Notes: generated by a model from the letters alone, not told the origin. A DNA stretch of 64,000 bases from CAVUMR01 sp963742715 (GCA_963742715.1 CAVUMR010000001.1:682001-746000); one strand, 5' to 3'. Numbered from the stretch's first letter, positions 33,046 through 42,044 are shown. Made by a program: numbers and translations.

Positions 33046-33685
33046 GATTGTCCTCCTCGAAACGATCTGTCGTGGTCTGTGCGGCGGTTGTCTCCCCCGC
33101 GCTGGCCGCGCCGTTTCCGGCTGGCCGGCGTACCGCCTTGCTGGCCGCCTTCTTGGCGACCTTGCGCACCCTCGGCCGGGTCGGACCGGGCTCGGTAGCG
33201 CCGTTGGCGCTCGCGGCGCCATCGGTGTTCGCGGCGAGGTCGGTACTCGCCGCGGGGTCGGTACTCGCCGCGGGGCTGGTACTCGCGCCGGTGGTACTCC
33301 CGGCGGCCTCCGGGCCGGCGGCACCGGCGGTGCCGCGCAGGTCCTGCTCCGACCGCTCGTTCTCGCGCCGGAACGCCTCGTAGATCTCGGTCAGGGTCTG
33401 CTTCTGACGGGGGGTCAGCTCCAGGTCGGCGGCGATAGCCGCCATCACTCCCTGGCCGTCCCGCTGCTCCAGCAGGCCGGCCCGCAGGTACATCAGCGGG
33501 GTGGAGACCCGCAGCGCGTTGGCGATCTGTTGCAGCACCTCGGCGCTCGGTTTGCGCAGGCCGCGCTCTATCTGGCTCAGGTACGGATTGCTCACGCCGG
33601 CCTGCTCGGCCAGCTGACGCAGCGAGATCTGGGCGTTGCGACGTTGTTCGCGGATGAACTCACCGAGGTCTCGGAGCGCGGCCAT
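33038..33685 (-). CDS. XRE-family transcriptional regulator
   Basis: 215 aa. An HTH_3 domain occupies about residues 8-63 (ISLRQLAEQAGVSNPYLSQIERG). The rest is unusual: an Ala/Ser/Thr-rich linker with repeated AAST(D)(P/L/G) units, then a basic RVRKVAKKAASKAVRR patch resembling the C-terminus of the adjacent HbhA-like protein. It corresponds to Rv0474. TAGCGT lies exactly 6 nt before the ATG (leaderless). The overlap with the next gene implies coupled expression. Confidence 0.85.
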   Translation of the reverse strand: MAALRDLGEFIREQRRNAQISLRQLAEQAGVSNPYLSQIERGLRKPSAEVLQQIANALRVSTPLMYLRAGLLEQRDGQGVMAAIAADLELTPRQKQTLTEIYEAFRRENERSEQDLRGTAGAAGPEAAGSTTGASTSPAASTDPAASTDLAANTDGAASANGATEPGPTRPRVRKVAKKAASKAVRRPAGNGAASAGETTAAQTTTDRFEEDNHG

Positions 33686-33693
33686 GCCCCCAC

Positions 33694-33799
33694 GCTAGCC
33701 CCGGGTGCTAACTCCTGCAAGCAGCAGCTAGCAAAGGTACGCCCTCGATCCGGTCCGATGAGCCTTCTACCAGCGGAAACGCCATGCGCAAGTGCTAGC
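33694..33799. promoter_or_regulatory. Candidate operator: repeated GCTAGC in front of the XRE gene
   Basis: GCTAGC occurs at 33694-33699, 33727-33732 and 33794-33799, with a variant GCTAAC at 33707-33712, all in the 123-bp gap upstream of the XRE gene. The first copy overlaps the predicted -10 box. Autoregulation by the XRE protein is an inference. Confidence 0.4.
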
Positions 33800-33808
33800 T
33801 AGTGGCGG

Positions 33809-34768
33809 TCACCACAGGCTTCGGATCGCACCAACCGGGCGCCCACCACCGTGTACCGGGGTGGTCGCCACCTGCTCCAATCCGGCCGCGTCGACTCCCA
33901 GCCGGCGCAGTCCGGCCACCGCGACCGGCACCGCGGCACGGTTCCCGCCGTCGTCGATCTTCACCGCCACCGCGCCCACGCCGGGCAGCGCCACCGCCTG
34001 CACCCCCTCGGCACCGCCCTTGGCGAGCAGCCCGGGTACCGCCCGCATCAGCCGGGTGTCCGCGCCGTCGGTACCGGACACCAGCTCCGGATGTGCCCGC
34101 ATGGCGTCCCCGACCAGCCGCAACTCCGAGCCGGGCGATCCGGACACCACCGCCAGGAAGGCCCGCGCGAGCGCTTCCAGCGGCATCGCGAACAGCGGGG
34201 CACCACAGCCGTCCACACCCACCGCGCCGATCGGTACGCCGATGATGTCCTCGACCGCGCCGGCGAGCGCCTTCTGCAGCGGATGACCGGCGTCGGTGTA
34301 CCCCTCGGTCGGCCAGCCGGCCGCGGCACAGGTACGCAGCATCGCGGCGTGCTTGCCCGAGCAGTTCATCAGCACCGCGGCCCGGTCGCCACCAGCCCGG
34401 AGCACCGCTTCCCGGGCGCGCTCGTCGATCGGCAGATCGGGCGGGCAGGCCAGGTCGGCCTCGGTCAGTCCCCCGGCGGCGAGCATCGCGCGTACCCGGG
34501 CGACATGGAACTCCTCGCCCCGGTGACTGGCCGCGGCCAGCGCGAGATCGGCCGGATCGGTGAGGTCCAGGCCGCACCGGAGCATGCCGACCGCCTGCAT
34601 CGGCTTGTTCGACGAGCGCGGAAAGATCGGCGCGGTCACGTCGCCGGCCGCGTGCCGGACCGAGCCGTCCGCGCCGAGGACCACCACCGAGCCGTGGTGG
34701 TAGCCCTCCGTCGTACCGGAGCGCTCCACCTCGGCGAGGATCACCCCGCCGGCGTACCGGCCGGTCAT
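33809..34768 (-). CDS. Asparaginase II-family protein
   Basis: 319 aa. Signatures of the Asparaginase_II family are PIFPRSSNKPMQAVGMLR, LALAAASHRGEEFHV, LMNCSGKHAAML and VDGCGAPLFAMP. It is predicted to hydrolyse L-asparagine; the family is distinct from the classical E. coli enzymes. The ATG at 34768 overlaps the stop of the upstream BKACE-type gene by 4 bp, so the two form an operon. Confidence 0.85.
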   Translation of the reverse strand: MTGRYAGGVILAEVERSGTTEGYHHGSVVVLGADGSVRHAAGDVTAPIFPRSSNKPMQAVGMLRCGLDLTDPADLALAAASHRGEEFHVARVRAMLAAGGLTEADLACPPDLPIDERAREAVLRAGGDRAAVLMNCSGKHAAMLRTCAAAGWPTEGYTDAGHPLQKALAGAVEDIIGVPIGAVGVDGCGAPLFAMPLEALARAFLAVVSGSPGSELRLVGDAMRAHPELVSGTDGADTRLMRAVPGLLAKGGAEGVQAVALPGVGAVAVKIDDGGNRAAVPVAVAGLRRLGVDAAGLEQVATTPVHGGGRPVGAIRSLW

Positions 34769-35649
34769 CCGGCCACCGTGCTGGCCGTCCTAGCAGCGGT
34801 GTCGGCGACCGCGACCGGTCGTACCGCGAGCATCGACCGGGCCTGCTCGACGGTCAGCGGCGGGCGCTGGGCCAGTCGGGCGAACCCGGCCGCGCGGGCG
34901 ACCAGTTGCATGTTGCTGTCCACCGGCTGCCCCTTCGCGTACGTGATCGTGTCCTCCATGCCGACCCGGAGGTGCCCGCCCGCGGCGAGGCTCGCCATCA
35001 GTACCGGCAGGCTGGTACGACCGATTCCGGTGGCCGCGAAGGTGGTACCGGCCGGCAGCTCGGCTCGTACCTGCTGCGCCGCGGCCACCAGCGTCTCGGC
35101 GGTGCCGGCCATGCCGCCCGGTACCCCCATCACGAAGTCGACGTGGACATGCCCGCCGCAGGGCAGGCCGTACTTGCCGAGCAGCCGGGCCAGCGAGGCG
35201 ACGTGACCGAGGTCGAAGATCTCGTACTCGGGCACGATCTGCCGTTCCTGCATCCGCGAGTGCAGGTCGACGATGAACTCCCAGCGGTTCAGGAAGACGT
35301 CGTCGCCGAAGTTGACCGTGCCCATCGTGCAGGAGGCCATGTCCGGTTCGGCGTCGAGAACGGCCGAGCCGGTCGACTCTCCGGATCGGTGACCGCACCG
35401 CCGCTGGACAGCTGCACGATCAGCCGGGTCTCGGCGCGGAGCGCCGCCACGGTGTCCCGCAGCCGGCCGAGGTCGAGCGTCGGCTGCGCCTCGTCGTCCC
35501 GGATGTGTACGTGGATGACGCTCGCGCCGAGCGCCTCGCACTCCTTGGCCGTGTCTACCAGTTCGTCGAGCGTCACCGGCAGCGCCGGTACGTCCGCTTT
35601 GCTGGATCTCGGCGCCGGTCGGCGCCACGGTGATGAGGGTCCCGGTCAT
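34765..35649 (-). pseudogene. BKACE-family beta-keto acid cleavage enzyme (DUF849), frameshifted
   Basis: The complete family sequence is present but in three pieces: TGTLITVAPTGAEIQ (start ATG 35649), then VTLDELVDTAKECEALGASV and VIHVHIRDDEAQPTLD in a second frame, then DAEPDMASCTMGTVNFGDD to the stop in the first frame again. The first shift is one extra base at 35601 (CAGCAAAGCG for CAGAAAGCG). The second is near 35370-35378 and restores frame, so the total length (885 nt) is still a multiple of three. BKACE enzymes split beta-keto acids with acetyl-CoA. The shifts belong to a 4-kb error-prone stretch, so the real gene is probably intact. Confidence 0.8.
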
Positions 35650-35726
35650 AGCGCCGATCCTCGCACGGCCGATCCCGGGTCGCGCTCGACGAACGCTGGT
35701 CGGGCCGCCGGCCGGGCTCCGCCGGT

Positions 35727-36808
35727 TCAGTCCCCGGTGCCGAGGTCGACCGCGGCGTTCACGCCGTTGACCTGCAATATCGCGCCGTCGGGCACGTTGC
35801 GCTTGACCAGCGCCAACGCGACCTGACCCAGCTCGTGATGGCGTACGGCGGTGCCGACGAACGCCGACGCGTACGACCGTCGGCGCTGTGACCGGCGGTG
35901 CCGGGCGCCGGCAGGTGCGTCGGTCGTGATGCCGTCGAGGTGCAGGAGCACCAGCCGGCGCGGCGGCCGGCCCAGGTGGTGCACCCGGGCCACCGTCTCC
36001 TGGCCGCGATAACAGCCCTTGTCCAGGTGTACGGCGGTCGCCAGCCAGCCCGTCTCGTGCGGGAGCGTCCGGTGATCGGTGTCGAGCCCAGCCGCGGCCG
36101 GCGGGCCTCGACCCGGAGCGCCTCGTACGCCCAGAGGCCGGCACGGCGGGTACCCCATGGTCACGTAGCGTGGCGCGACCTCCGGTACCGAGGTGCGGGG
36201 TACGAGCAGGTCGGCCGCGTCGGCTCCCGGCGCCGGCTCCGGCGGGCGAACCCGCCGGCCGGCAGCGGCGCGACCGGGTACATCGGCGGTGGGCCGGTGC
36301 GGGACGGTACCGGCGCCGAACTTCGCGCCGGGCGGGGGCAGTACGTCCACGGAGCGGCGAGCGGGGGCACCCCGAGCGCCCGCAGCGCGTCGTCGGTGCC
36401 GGGCCGACCAGCGACAGCACCGCCCAGTCGGCGGTGACATCGGCGGGCTCGACCCGCGTCATGAAGCGCATCTTGGCCAGGAAGTCGAGCAGCTCGGGCG
36501 TGGCCCGGCTCGACGTCGAGCCACGTGGTGTCGCCGTCGCTCGGTCACCATCGCGTGGTGCTCGACGTGACCGTGGCGGCGAGAGCACCAGCAGCTCGGT
36601 GCCCTGTCCGGGCGCAGCCCGGTCAGGTGCTGGGTGGTCAGGTTGTGCAGCCAGGTCAGCCGGTCGGGCCGGGGACCGCGATCACGCCGCGGTTGCGACC
36701 GGTCGACCAGCCCGACCGCGGTCGGCAGGGGGCGCTGCTCGCGGATCGGGTCGCCGTAGTGGGCGGCCACGTCCGCGTCGAGCCGTCGCCGGATCGAGAG
36801 CGCGCCAT
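35727..36808 (-). pseudogene. ygfZ: Folate-binding YgfZ/GcvT-like protein, multiply frameshifted
   Basis: Conserved pieces appear in order across all three frames: DADVAAHYGDPIREQR, LTWLHNLTTQHLTGLRP, GHVEHHAMVTER, LLDFLAKMRFMTRVEPADV, and the YgfZ signature KGCYRGQETVARVHHLG, ending ILQVNGVNAAVDLGTGD. YgfZ proteins support Fe-S cluster assembly or repair. Specific faults: an extra T near 36693 and a missing G near 36664 (plus strand). At least five more shifts are needed. The ATG at 36808 is a likely but unproven start. All pieces stay conserved, which favours sequencing error. Confidence 0.75.
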
Positions 36809-36826
36809 GCGATCGTCCGGCGCCAC

Positions 36827-37258
36827 TCACACGTCCTGCCTCCGCCGCAGCGCGCGCACATGCCGAACAGCGCGACGTGGCCGACGTCGACGGGGAAGCC
36901 GCGCTCCTCCTCCAGCCGGTCGGCCAGCTGGTCGAGCAGGTCCCGGGCCACCTCGTCGATCGCGCCGCAGCTGCGGCAGACCAGGTGCACGTGCTGCTCG
37001 CTCGGCGGCCAGCGTGGTAGGTCGGGGCGCCGTGCGACAGGTGCGTGTGCGTGACGAGGCCGAGCTCTTCGAGCAGCTCCAGCGTGCGGTACACGGTGGT
37101 GATGTTGACTCCGGCGGCCGTCGCGCCGACCTTCGCAGTGCACCTGGTCCGGGGTGGCGTGCCCGAGGTCGTAGACAGCCTCCAGCACGAGCTGGCGCTG
37201 CGCGGTCAGCCGCAGGCCACGGGCGCGCAGCACCTCGGCCAGGGAGCGGGTCGGACAT
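36827..37258 (-). pseudogene. Fur-family metalloregulator, frameshifted
   Basis: Segments LRARGLRLTAQRQLVLEAV, then NITTVYRTLELLEELGLVTH and LSHGAPTYH, then EQHVHLVCRSCGAIDEV and HVALFGMCARCGG together make a full Fur/Zur protein with the winged helix and both Cys-x2-Cys zinc sites. They lie in different frames. One extra base is at 37137 (CACTGCGAAG for CACGCGAAG), with others near 37247 and 37015. Start ATG 37258 and stop 36827 give 432 nt, a normal family length. Metal specificity cannot be told. Confidence 0.78.
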
Positions 37259-37329
37259 GCCTCGATCGTAGCCGCACGTCACCGGCGGCTGCCGCCGGTC
37301 GCTGCGGCGGGGTGCCCGATTTCGCCTAG

Positions 37330-38182
37330 CTCGGCCCGTACGTCGTAGCCGTCCTGGGCCGGGGCGTCGTGCCGGCCGACACCCCGGTGCTGCGCGCCGA
37401 CGATCTCGGCGCCGGTCCGCGGCGACGGGGTCTTCGAGACGATGCACGTCCGCGCGGCGGGCCTGGCTGCTCGACGAGCACCTGGCCCGGATGGCGCGCT
37501 CCGCCGCCCGGCTGGATCTGCCCTGCCGCCCGCGCGACGCGCTGACCGAGCTGGCCGACCAGGCGTGCGCGCGCGTGGCCGGCCGACCGGCGAAGGGCGC
37601 GCTCCGGCTGGTCTGTACGCGCGGGCCGGAGGACCGGCCGCGGGCCGCCGACCGTGTACGCGACCGTCGCCGCCGGTCAGCGAGCGGGTGCGCCGCGCGC
37701 CGCGACGGGCGTCCGGTGGCGACCGCCTCGCTCGGCATCGCCGCGTCGACGCCCGCAGCGCGCTCCGTGGCTGCTCGGCGGGGCCAAGACCCTGTCGTAC
37801 GCGGTGAACATGGCGGCCAGCGCTGGGCCGCGGCACAGGCGCCGACGACGTGCTGTGGATCTCGGCGGACGGGTACGCGCTGGAGGGGCCGACGTCGACG
37901 CTGGTCTGGCTGACCGGCGACACGCTGTCCACGGTGCCCACCGCGTCGACCGGCATCCTCGCCGGCACCACCGCGGCACTGTTGCACGAGCACGCCGCGA
38001 CGATGGGCTGGCGACACCGAGGAGCGGATGGTCGCGACCGGCCGAACTGCAGGCCGCGGCGACGGCGTGTGGCTCACTTCGTCGGTGCGCGGCATCGCCG
38101 AGATACACGAGCTGGACGGCGTCGAGCTGCCGGTGTCGCCGTACCAGGAGCGGCTGCGGGACCTGCTCGGCTACCGATCTAG
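37330..38182 (+). pseudogene. pabC: Class IV aminotransferase / aminodeoxychorismate lyase (PabC-like), frameshifted
   Basis: Pieces in order: VAVLGRGVVPADTPVLRADD, DGVFETMHV, LDEHLARMARSAARLDLP, GGAKTLSYAVNMAA (substrate and PLP-phosphate region), VLWISADGYALEGPTST, GILAGTT and RGIAEIHELDGVELPVS. This is the fold-type IV PLP enzyme corresponding to Rv0812. It would convert aminodeoxychorismate to p-aminobenzoate, feeding folate synthesis next to the folate-binding YgfZ. One extra G sits at about 37414; several more indels follow. The true start codon is hidden by the errors, so 37330 is approximate. Confidence 0.75.
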
Positions 38183-38810
38183 GCGCGCCGCCGCCGGGCT
38201 GGGCACGCCGCCGGGCTGGACCGCTCTGCTGGGCCACTCCGTGACCGTCAGTCGCGCCGACAGGTGCGGCTGGAGCGGCTGGCCCACCGCCGCCATGTCG
38301 TGGGCGTACATCAGCGCACCGTCGACGATCCCGTAGAGCCGGTGCCCGGCGGTCACCTCCTTGGCGCGTCGCGGTACGCAGACCGCGTCGGTGGCCAGCT
38401 CCATCCGCGTGCCGGTCGACCTGGCCCAGGTACAGCTCCATGATCCCGGTCGGCGTGCATCAGCAGCGCCTCGACCTCGTCGGTCGTCGGCCACCGGCCG
38501 CCACCAGCCGACCTCGCGGCCGCCGGCCGGATCGGCTTGCCGTCCGCATCGAGGAGCCAGGCGCGCGACTCGTAGAACAGGAACGGCCGGCCGTCGTGGC
38601 TGAACCGGATCTCCTGGCGCGTAGTCGAAGTCGTCGATCGTCGGGTAGCCGCCCCGCCGCGCCCGCGCCACACGCCCGACGTAGGGCAGCAAGGCCGCAA
38701 CAGCGCCGGGTGGAGGTCCGGGCCCGAGCCGCAGGTCGTGCGTCTCCTCGAACGGGTACGGCTCGACCGGCGGCGCGTTCAGCCACGGGTGCGGCTCGGA
38801 TTCACGTCAC
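38171..38810 (-). pseudogene. Nitrobindin-like heme-binding protein (FABP fold), frameshifted
   Basis: The family pattern is recognisable in mixed frames: PYPFEETHDLRLG, LLPYVG, GVWRGRG, GGYPTIDDFDY, IRFSHDGRPFLFYESRAW, MELYLGQV, RMELATDAVC, KEVTAGHRLYGIVDG and MYAHDMAAVGQPLQPHLSA. Nitrobindins are beta-barrels that bind ferric heme (Rv0813c/Rv2717c group). The start lies near 38800 where the upstream small gene ends, and the 3' end overlaps the pabC end. Boundaries are approximate. Confidence 0.72.
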
Positions 38811-38925
38811 CACCAGCCCCTTGGAGAGTCGTACGGCCAGATAGCCGAGCCCCCCGGCGAGCAGCCCGAAACCCGCCACCAGCAGGTCGACGGATCCGAT
38901 CTCGAGCGACCACGCGAGATCCTAT
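38802..38925 (-). pseudogene. Small single-span membrane protein (start codon lost to an indel)
   Basis: An open frame ends at 38802-38804 and reads DLAWSLEIGSVDLLVAGFG, then LLAGGLGYLAVRLSKGLVVT: about 40 residues with one transmembrane helix. It is preceded directly by TAG, but removing the T at 38923 turns CATAGGATC into CATGGATC and supplies an ATG at exactly the right place. Its stop abuts the nitrobindin start on the same strand, so it is probably the first gene of that transcript. Function unknown. Confidence 0.5.
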
Positions 38926-38987
38926 GCGTGCGGCCGGCCGGCGCGGATGACCGGGACGGCGCGCCGCGTCCCGCTAGTCTGCGACAC

Positions 38988-39352
38988 ATGGCGCGCTCGC
39001 TCGTCATCAAGGTCACCGCCGGCACCGACGCGCCGGAACGGTGTGCCCAGGCGTTCACCGTGGCGGCGACCGCTGCCGCCGCGGGCGTACCGGTGTCGCT
39101 GTGGCTGACCGGCGAGTCGGCATGGTTCGCGCTGCCCGGCCGGGCCGCCGCGTTCGAGCTGCCGCACTCGGCGCCGCTGGACGCGACTGCTGGACGCGGT
39201 GCTCGCCGCCGGCCGGGTGACGTTGTGTACCCAGTGCGCGGCCCGGCGCGACATCACGGCGCCGGACATGCTGCCCGGCATCCGGATCGCCGGGGCGGCC
39301 TCGTTCGTCGAGGAGGCGCTGGCCGACGAGCGCACAGGCGCTGGTGTACTGA
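38988..39352 (+). pseudogene. DsrE-family protein, frameshifted
   Basis: The N-terminal part MARSLVIKVTAGTDAPERC and VAATAAAAGVPVSLWLTGES is followed in another frame by DAVLAAGRVTLCTQCAARR, DITAPDMLPGIRIAG and AASFVEEALAD, then ends ALVY-stop at 39352 in a third frame. DsrE proteins act in sulfur relay; the Cys pair TLCTQC fits. One extra A is at 39186 and one base is missing near 39330. TAGTCT lies 7 nt before the ATG (leaderless). This is the last gene of the damaged stretch and neighbours the sulfur operon. Confidence 0.75.
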
Positions 39353-39375
39353 CCCCGCTACGGCTGCCCGCGGGT

Positions 39376-40191
39376 CTACCCGGCACAGTCCATAGTGGAC
39401 TGGAGGACGAGTCGACCGCCGGCCGGCCGGACCACCACACTGCTGCTCCCCTGCCGGTACACCAGCCGATCCTCGGTGGATGCCAGCAGCGCGGCGCCGG
39501 CGGGCAGCGCCACCCGGAGCCGGTCGGCGAGCGGCCCGCTCCGGCCGGGACCCGGATCGGGCACGGTCGCCTCGACGGTACGGATCACACCGCCCGGACA
39601 CGGCACCTGTCGTACCCGCCAGCGGGGCGGATCGGACGGGACAGCGGCCAGCACCGGCCGCAACGCCTCGAGCTCGGCCGGGGTGACCGGTACGAGGTAG
39701 CTCGTGGCCGGATCGCCGATCGGCCGGCAGCCGGTCAGCGCCACCACCCGTACCTGTCCGGTGTGCCGACCGACCGGTTCGACCAGGAGTTCCACGAAGC
39801 TGCCGGCGTTGCCGGTCACCTGCTCCGGATCGGTACCGCTCGACGGGTGCCGTACCGTCCGGAAGTCCCGGGCCAGGCCGCTGGCCAGCCGATCCAGTAC
39901 CACCTGCTCCTGACCGGGGTGGGTGTACACGTCGGCCACCCGCTGGTAGTCCACCCCGTCCCGGTTGCCGGTCACCTCGCAGGCGCGGGTCCGCTCGTAC
40001 CCGCCGACCACCACCGCGAGGTCGGTACCGGCCGCGACCACCGAGGCCGCGATCGCCCGGTCCACCGCCGGCTGCGCGGCGGCCGCGCTCTGCTGCTCGC
40101 GTACCGTCGGCTGGCCGGTGGCGGTGAAGGCGAGCACCGCGAGCAGCACGGCCCACGCCGTCGCCAGCCCGATCACCCACCGCCGCCGCAC
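39376..40191 (-). CDS. Membrane-anchored hypothetical protein
   Basis: 271 aa from the GTG at 40191. One N-terminal membrane anchor (VIGLATAWAVLLAVLAFTATG) follows a basic RRR start, with an extracytoplasmic domain after it. The domain has several Cys (RACEVTG, LTGCRPIG, VPCPGGV, TMDCAG) likely to be disulfide-paired. Not recognised. CACGAT lies 6 nt before the GTG. The frame is intact, so the indel-rich stretch ends before this gene. Convergent with the DsrE gene. Confidence 0.65.
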   Translation of the reverse strand: MRRRWVIGLATAWAVLLAVLAFTATGQPTVREQQSAAAAQPAVDRAIAASVVAAGTDLAVVVGGYERTRACEVTGNRDGVDYQRVADVYTHPGQEQVVLDRLASGLARDFRTVRHPSSGTDPEQVTGNAGSFVELLVEPVGRHTGQVRVVALTGCRPIGDPATSYLVPVTPAELEALRPVLAAVPSDPPRWRVRQVPCPGGVIRTVEATVPDPGPGRSGPLADRLRVALPAGAALLASTEDRLVYRQGSSSVVVRPAGGRLVLQSTMDCAG

Positions 40192-40291
40192 CCGCCCATC
40201 GTGGCAGCCGGCCCGGCCGCCGGGACCGGCCGGGGGCGGCCGTGCGTACCGGCCGGCCGTCCTACCCGAGGGAAAGGCCGCAGACAGGCCT

Positions 40292-40330
40292 CGGCCCGGA
40301 CCACCACCCCCAGGTAAGTGATCCGGGCCG
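40292..40330 (-). terminator. Possible terminator of the sulfur operon
   Basis: A 9-bp perfect stem (CGGCCCGGA at 40292-40300, TCCGGGCCG at 40322-40330) with a long loop lies about 85 bp past the DUF1416 stop. The loop length makes it a weak candidate. Nothing else is evident in 40192-40414. Confidence 0.4.
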
Positions 40331-40414
40331 GGGACCCGCCCGCCACAGGCAGGCAGTTCGAACACGCTCGTCGGGACGTCAGCCCTATCGGGACGTCGGT
40401 CCGCTGTCGGTGGG

Positions 40415-40732
40415 TCAGTCGGTTACGGGCACCGTGACATCGGTCAGGCCGCGCTCCGCGGTCACGGCGAGGTCGCCGTTGCCGTTGCGGGACAGCACGC
40501 GCAGCGCCCAGTTGCCCGGCGCGGCGAAGAACCGGAACCGGCCCTCCGGCGACGTCACCACTTCCGCGGTGAACTCGCCCTGCCCGTCGAGCAGTCGTAC
40601 GTACGCGCCGCCCACCGGCTGCCGCTCGGCAACCACGGTGCCGGCGATCACGGTTTCCTTGGTCAGATCCACTCCGGTCAGTACGTCCGCCGCCTGGTCG
40701 GGCGCGCCGCAACCGGTCACCTGGCTAGTCAT
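40415..40732 (-). CDS. sseC: DUF1416 protein (SseC-like)
   Basis: 105 aa beta-rich protein. Family features: TGCGAPDQAA near the N-terminus, ETVIAGTVVAERQPVGGAYVRLLD, EFTAEVVTSPEGRFRFFAAPG and NWALRVLSRNG. This is the small partner that follows thiosulfate sulfurtransferase in actinobacteria (Rv0814c). Its ATG overlaps the rhodanese stop (ATGA), so translation is coupled. Exact biochemical role unknown. Confidence 0.88.
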   Translation of the reverse strand: MTSQVTGCGAPDQAADVLTGVDLTKETVIAGTVVAERQPVGGAYVRLLDGQGEFTAEVVTSPEGRFRFFAAPGNWALRVLSRNGNGDLAVTAERGLTDVTVPVTD

Positions 40733-41589
40733 TCGGCATCCTCCGCCTGGCCGGGCTCGTCGCCGAGCGCAATCGGTGCGCCCACCAGCGAGCCGTACTC
40801 GGTCCATGATCCGTCGTAGTTCTTCACGTCCGACACGTTGAGCAGCTCGTGCAGCGCGAACCAGGTGTGCGACGAGCGCTCACCGATCCGGCAGTACGCG
40901 ATGGTCGGCTTGTTGAGGTCCAGGCCGGCCTCGGCGTACAGGGCACGCAGCTCGTCGTCGGACTTGTACGTGCCGTCCTCGTTCGCCGCCTTGCTCCACG
41001 GCACGCTCGCCGCGGTCGGGATGTGGCCGGCGCGCTGTGCCTGCTCCTGTGGGAGGTGCGCCGGGGCGAGCAGCCGGCCGGCGTACTCGTCCGGGGACCG
41101 TACGTCGATCAGGCCCTTGCTGCCGATCGCGGCGACCACCTCGTCGCGGAACGCCCGGATCGACTTGTCCTGCGGCTTGGCCTGGTAGTTGGTACGCGCG
41201 CGCTGCGGTACGTCCTTCTCCAGCGTGCGGTTGTCCAGCTCCCACTTCTTGCGGCCGCCGTCGAGCAGCTTCACGTCACCGTGGCCGTACAGCTTGAAGT
41301 ACCAGTAGGCGTACGCGGCGAACCAGTTGTTGTTCCCGCCGTACAGCACGACCGTGTCGTCGTTGCCGATGCCCTTGCTGGACAACAGCTCCTCGAACTG
41401 CTTGCGGTTGACGAAGTCACGTCGTACCTGGTCCTGCAGTTCGGTCTTCCAGTCGAGCTTGACCGCCCCGGGCAGGTGCCCACCGTCGTAGGCGCTGGTG
41501 TCCTCGTCCACCTCCACGAAGACGATGCCGGGCTGGCCGAGGTTCTTCTCGGCCCATTCAGCCGTGACAAGCACGTTCTCGCGACTCAT
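40729..41589 (-). CDS. Thiosulfate sulfurtransferase (rhodanese)
   Basis: 286 aa, two rhodanese domains. The first is inactive (no Cys in its loop), with VEVDEDTSAYDGGHLPGA. The second has the active-site Cys in IAYCRIGERSSHTWF near residue 233. It is the orthologue of mycobacterial CysA2 (Rv0815c), transferring sulfane sulfur from thiosulfate to a thiol acceptor. It overlaps DUF4395 upstream and DUF1416 downstream by 4 bp each, forming a tight three-gene operon under the Cys-leader. Confidence 0.92.
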   Translation of the reverse strand: MSRENVLVTAEWAEKNLGQPGIVFVEVDEDTSAYDGGHLPGAVKLDWKTELQDQVRRDFVNRKQFEELLSSKGIGNDDTVVLYGGNNNWFAAYAYWYFKLYGHGDVKLLDGGRKKWELDNRTLEKDVPQRARTNYQAKPQDKSIRAFRDEVVAAIGSKGLIDVRSPDEYAGRLLAPAHLPQEQAQRAGHIPTAASVPWSKAANEDGTYKSDDELRALYAEAGLDLNKPTIAYCRIGERSSHTWFALHELLNVSDVKNYDGSWTEYGSLVGAPIALGDEPGQAEDAE

Positions 41590-42044
41590 GCGGCAACTCC
41601 CTCATCGGTACGGGTAGGGGTTCGGTTCGGTATCGGACGCTGGGCCAGGCGCCGGTACAGCAGGTACATCTCGCAGCCCAGGCACAGGCCGAAGGCGGCG
41701 TTGAGGAACGCCGCGATCACGGCCGCACCGGTTGCCACCACGCCGACCAGCGGCACACCCGCGAAGTAGCCGACGCTCGCGACCGTGACGAAGACCAACC
41801 CGACCGCCTGGGCGAACCGGACCGGTGCGGCCGGCTCACGCTCCGTCGGCGGCGCCAGCCGCGGCGCGATCAGCTTGCGGTAGACCAGCGCGTACGGCGC
41901 CTTCGCCGGTCCGGCGACCACCGCGACGGCGAACAGTACGGCCTGGATCGCGGCGAGCCACGCCGACGACGTGACCAGCACGACGATCAGAACCACCGTG
42001 GTCACGGCGGCGACGAAGCGGGGACCTCGGGGATCGAGTTGCAT
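41586..42044 (-). CDS. DUF4395 membrane protein
   Basis: 152 aa with four hydrophobic segments. The conserved end of the domain, AAFLNAAFGLCLGCEMYLL, carries a C-x2-C in the last helix, common in DUF4395 proteins linked to sulfur transfer. It is the first gene of the rhodanese operon (4-bp overlap) and may be a membrane partner for persulfide handling; this is inference. Expression is probably controlled by the leader peptide 150 bp upstream. Confidence 0.85.
   Translation of the reverse strand: MQLDPRGPRFVAAVTTVVLIVVLVTSSAWLAAIQAVLFAVAVVAGPAKAPYALVYRKLIAPRLAPPTEREPAAPVRFAQAVGLVFVTVASVGYFAGVPLVGVVATGAAVIAAFLNAAFGLCLGCEMYLLYRRLAQRPIPNRTPTRTDEGVAA

Noticed and set aside
36827..38095. 422-aa minus-strand ORF and other long Arg/Pro-rich ORFs in 35-39 kb
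   Set aside because: Their composition is that of shadow frames in high-GC DNA, and they lie over the recognisable but frameshifted fur, pabC and nitrobindin genes.
35365..39340. Programmed frameshifting or a true pseudogene cluster
   Set aside because: Far too many shifts, in unrelated genes on both strands, without slippery-site context. Conserved residues continue in every piece.
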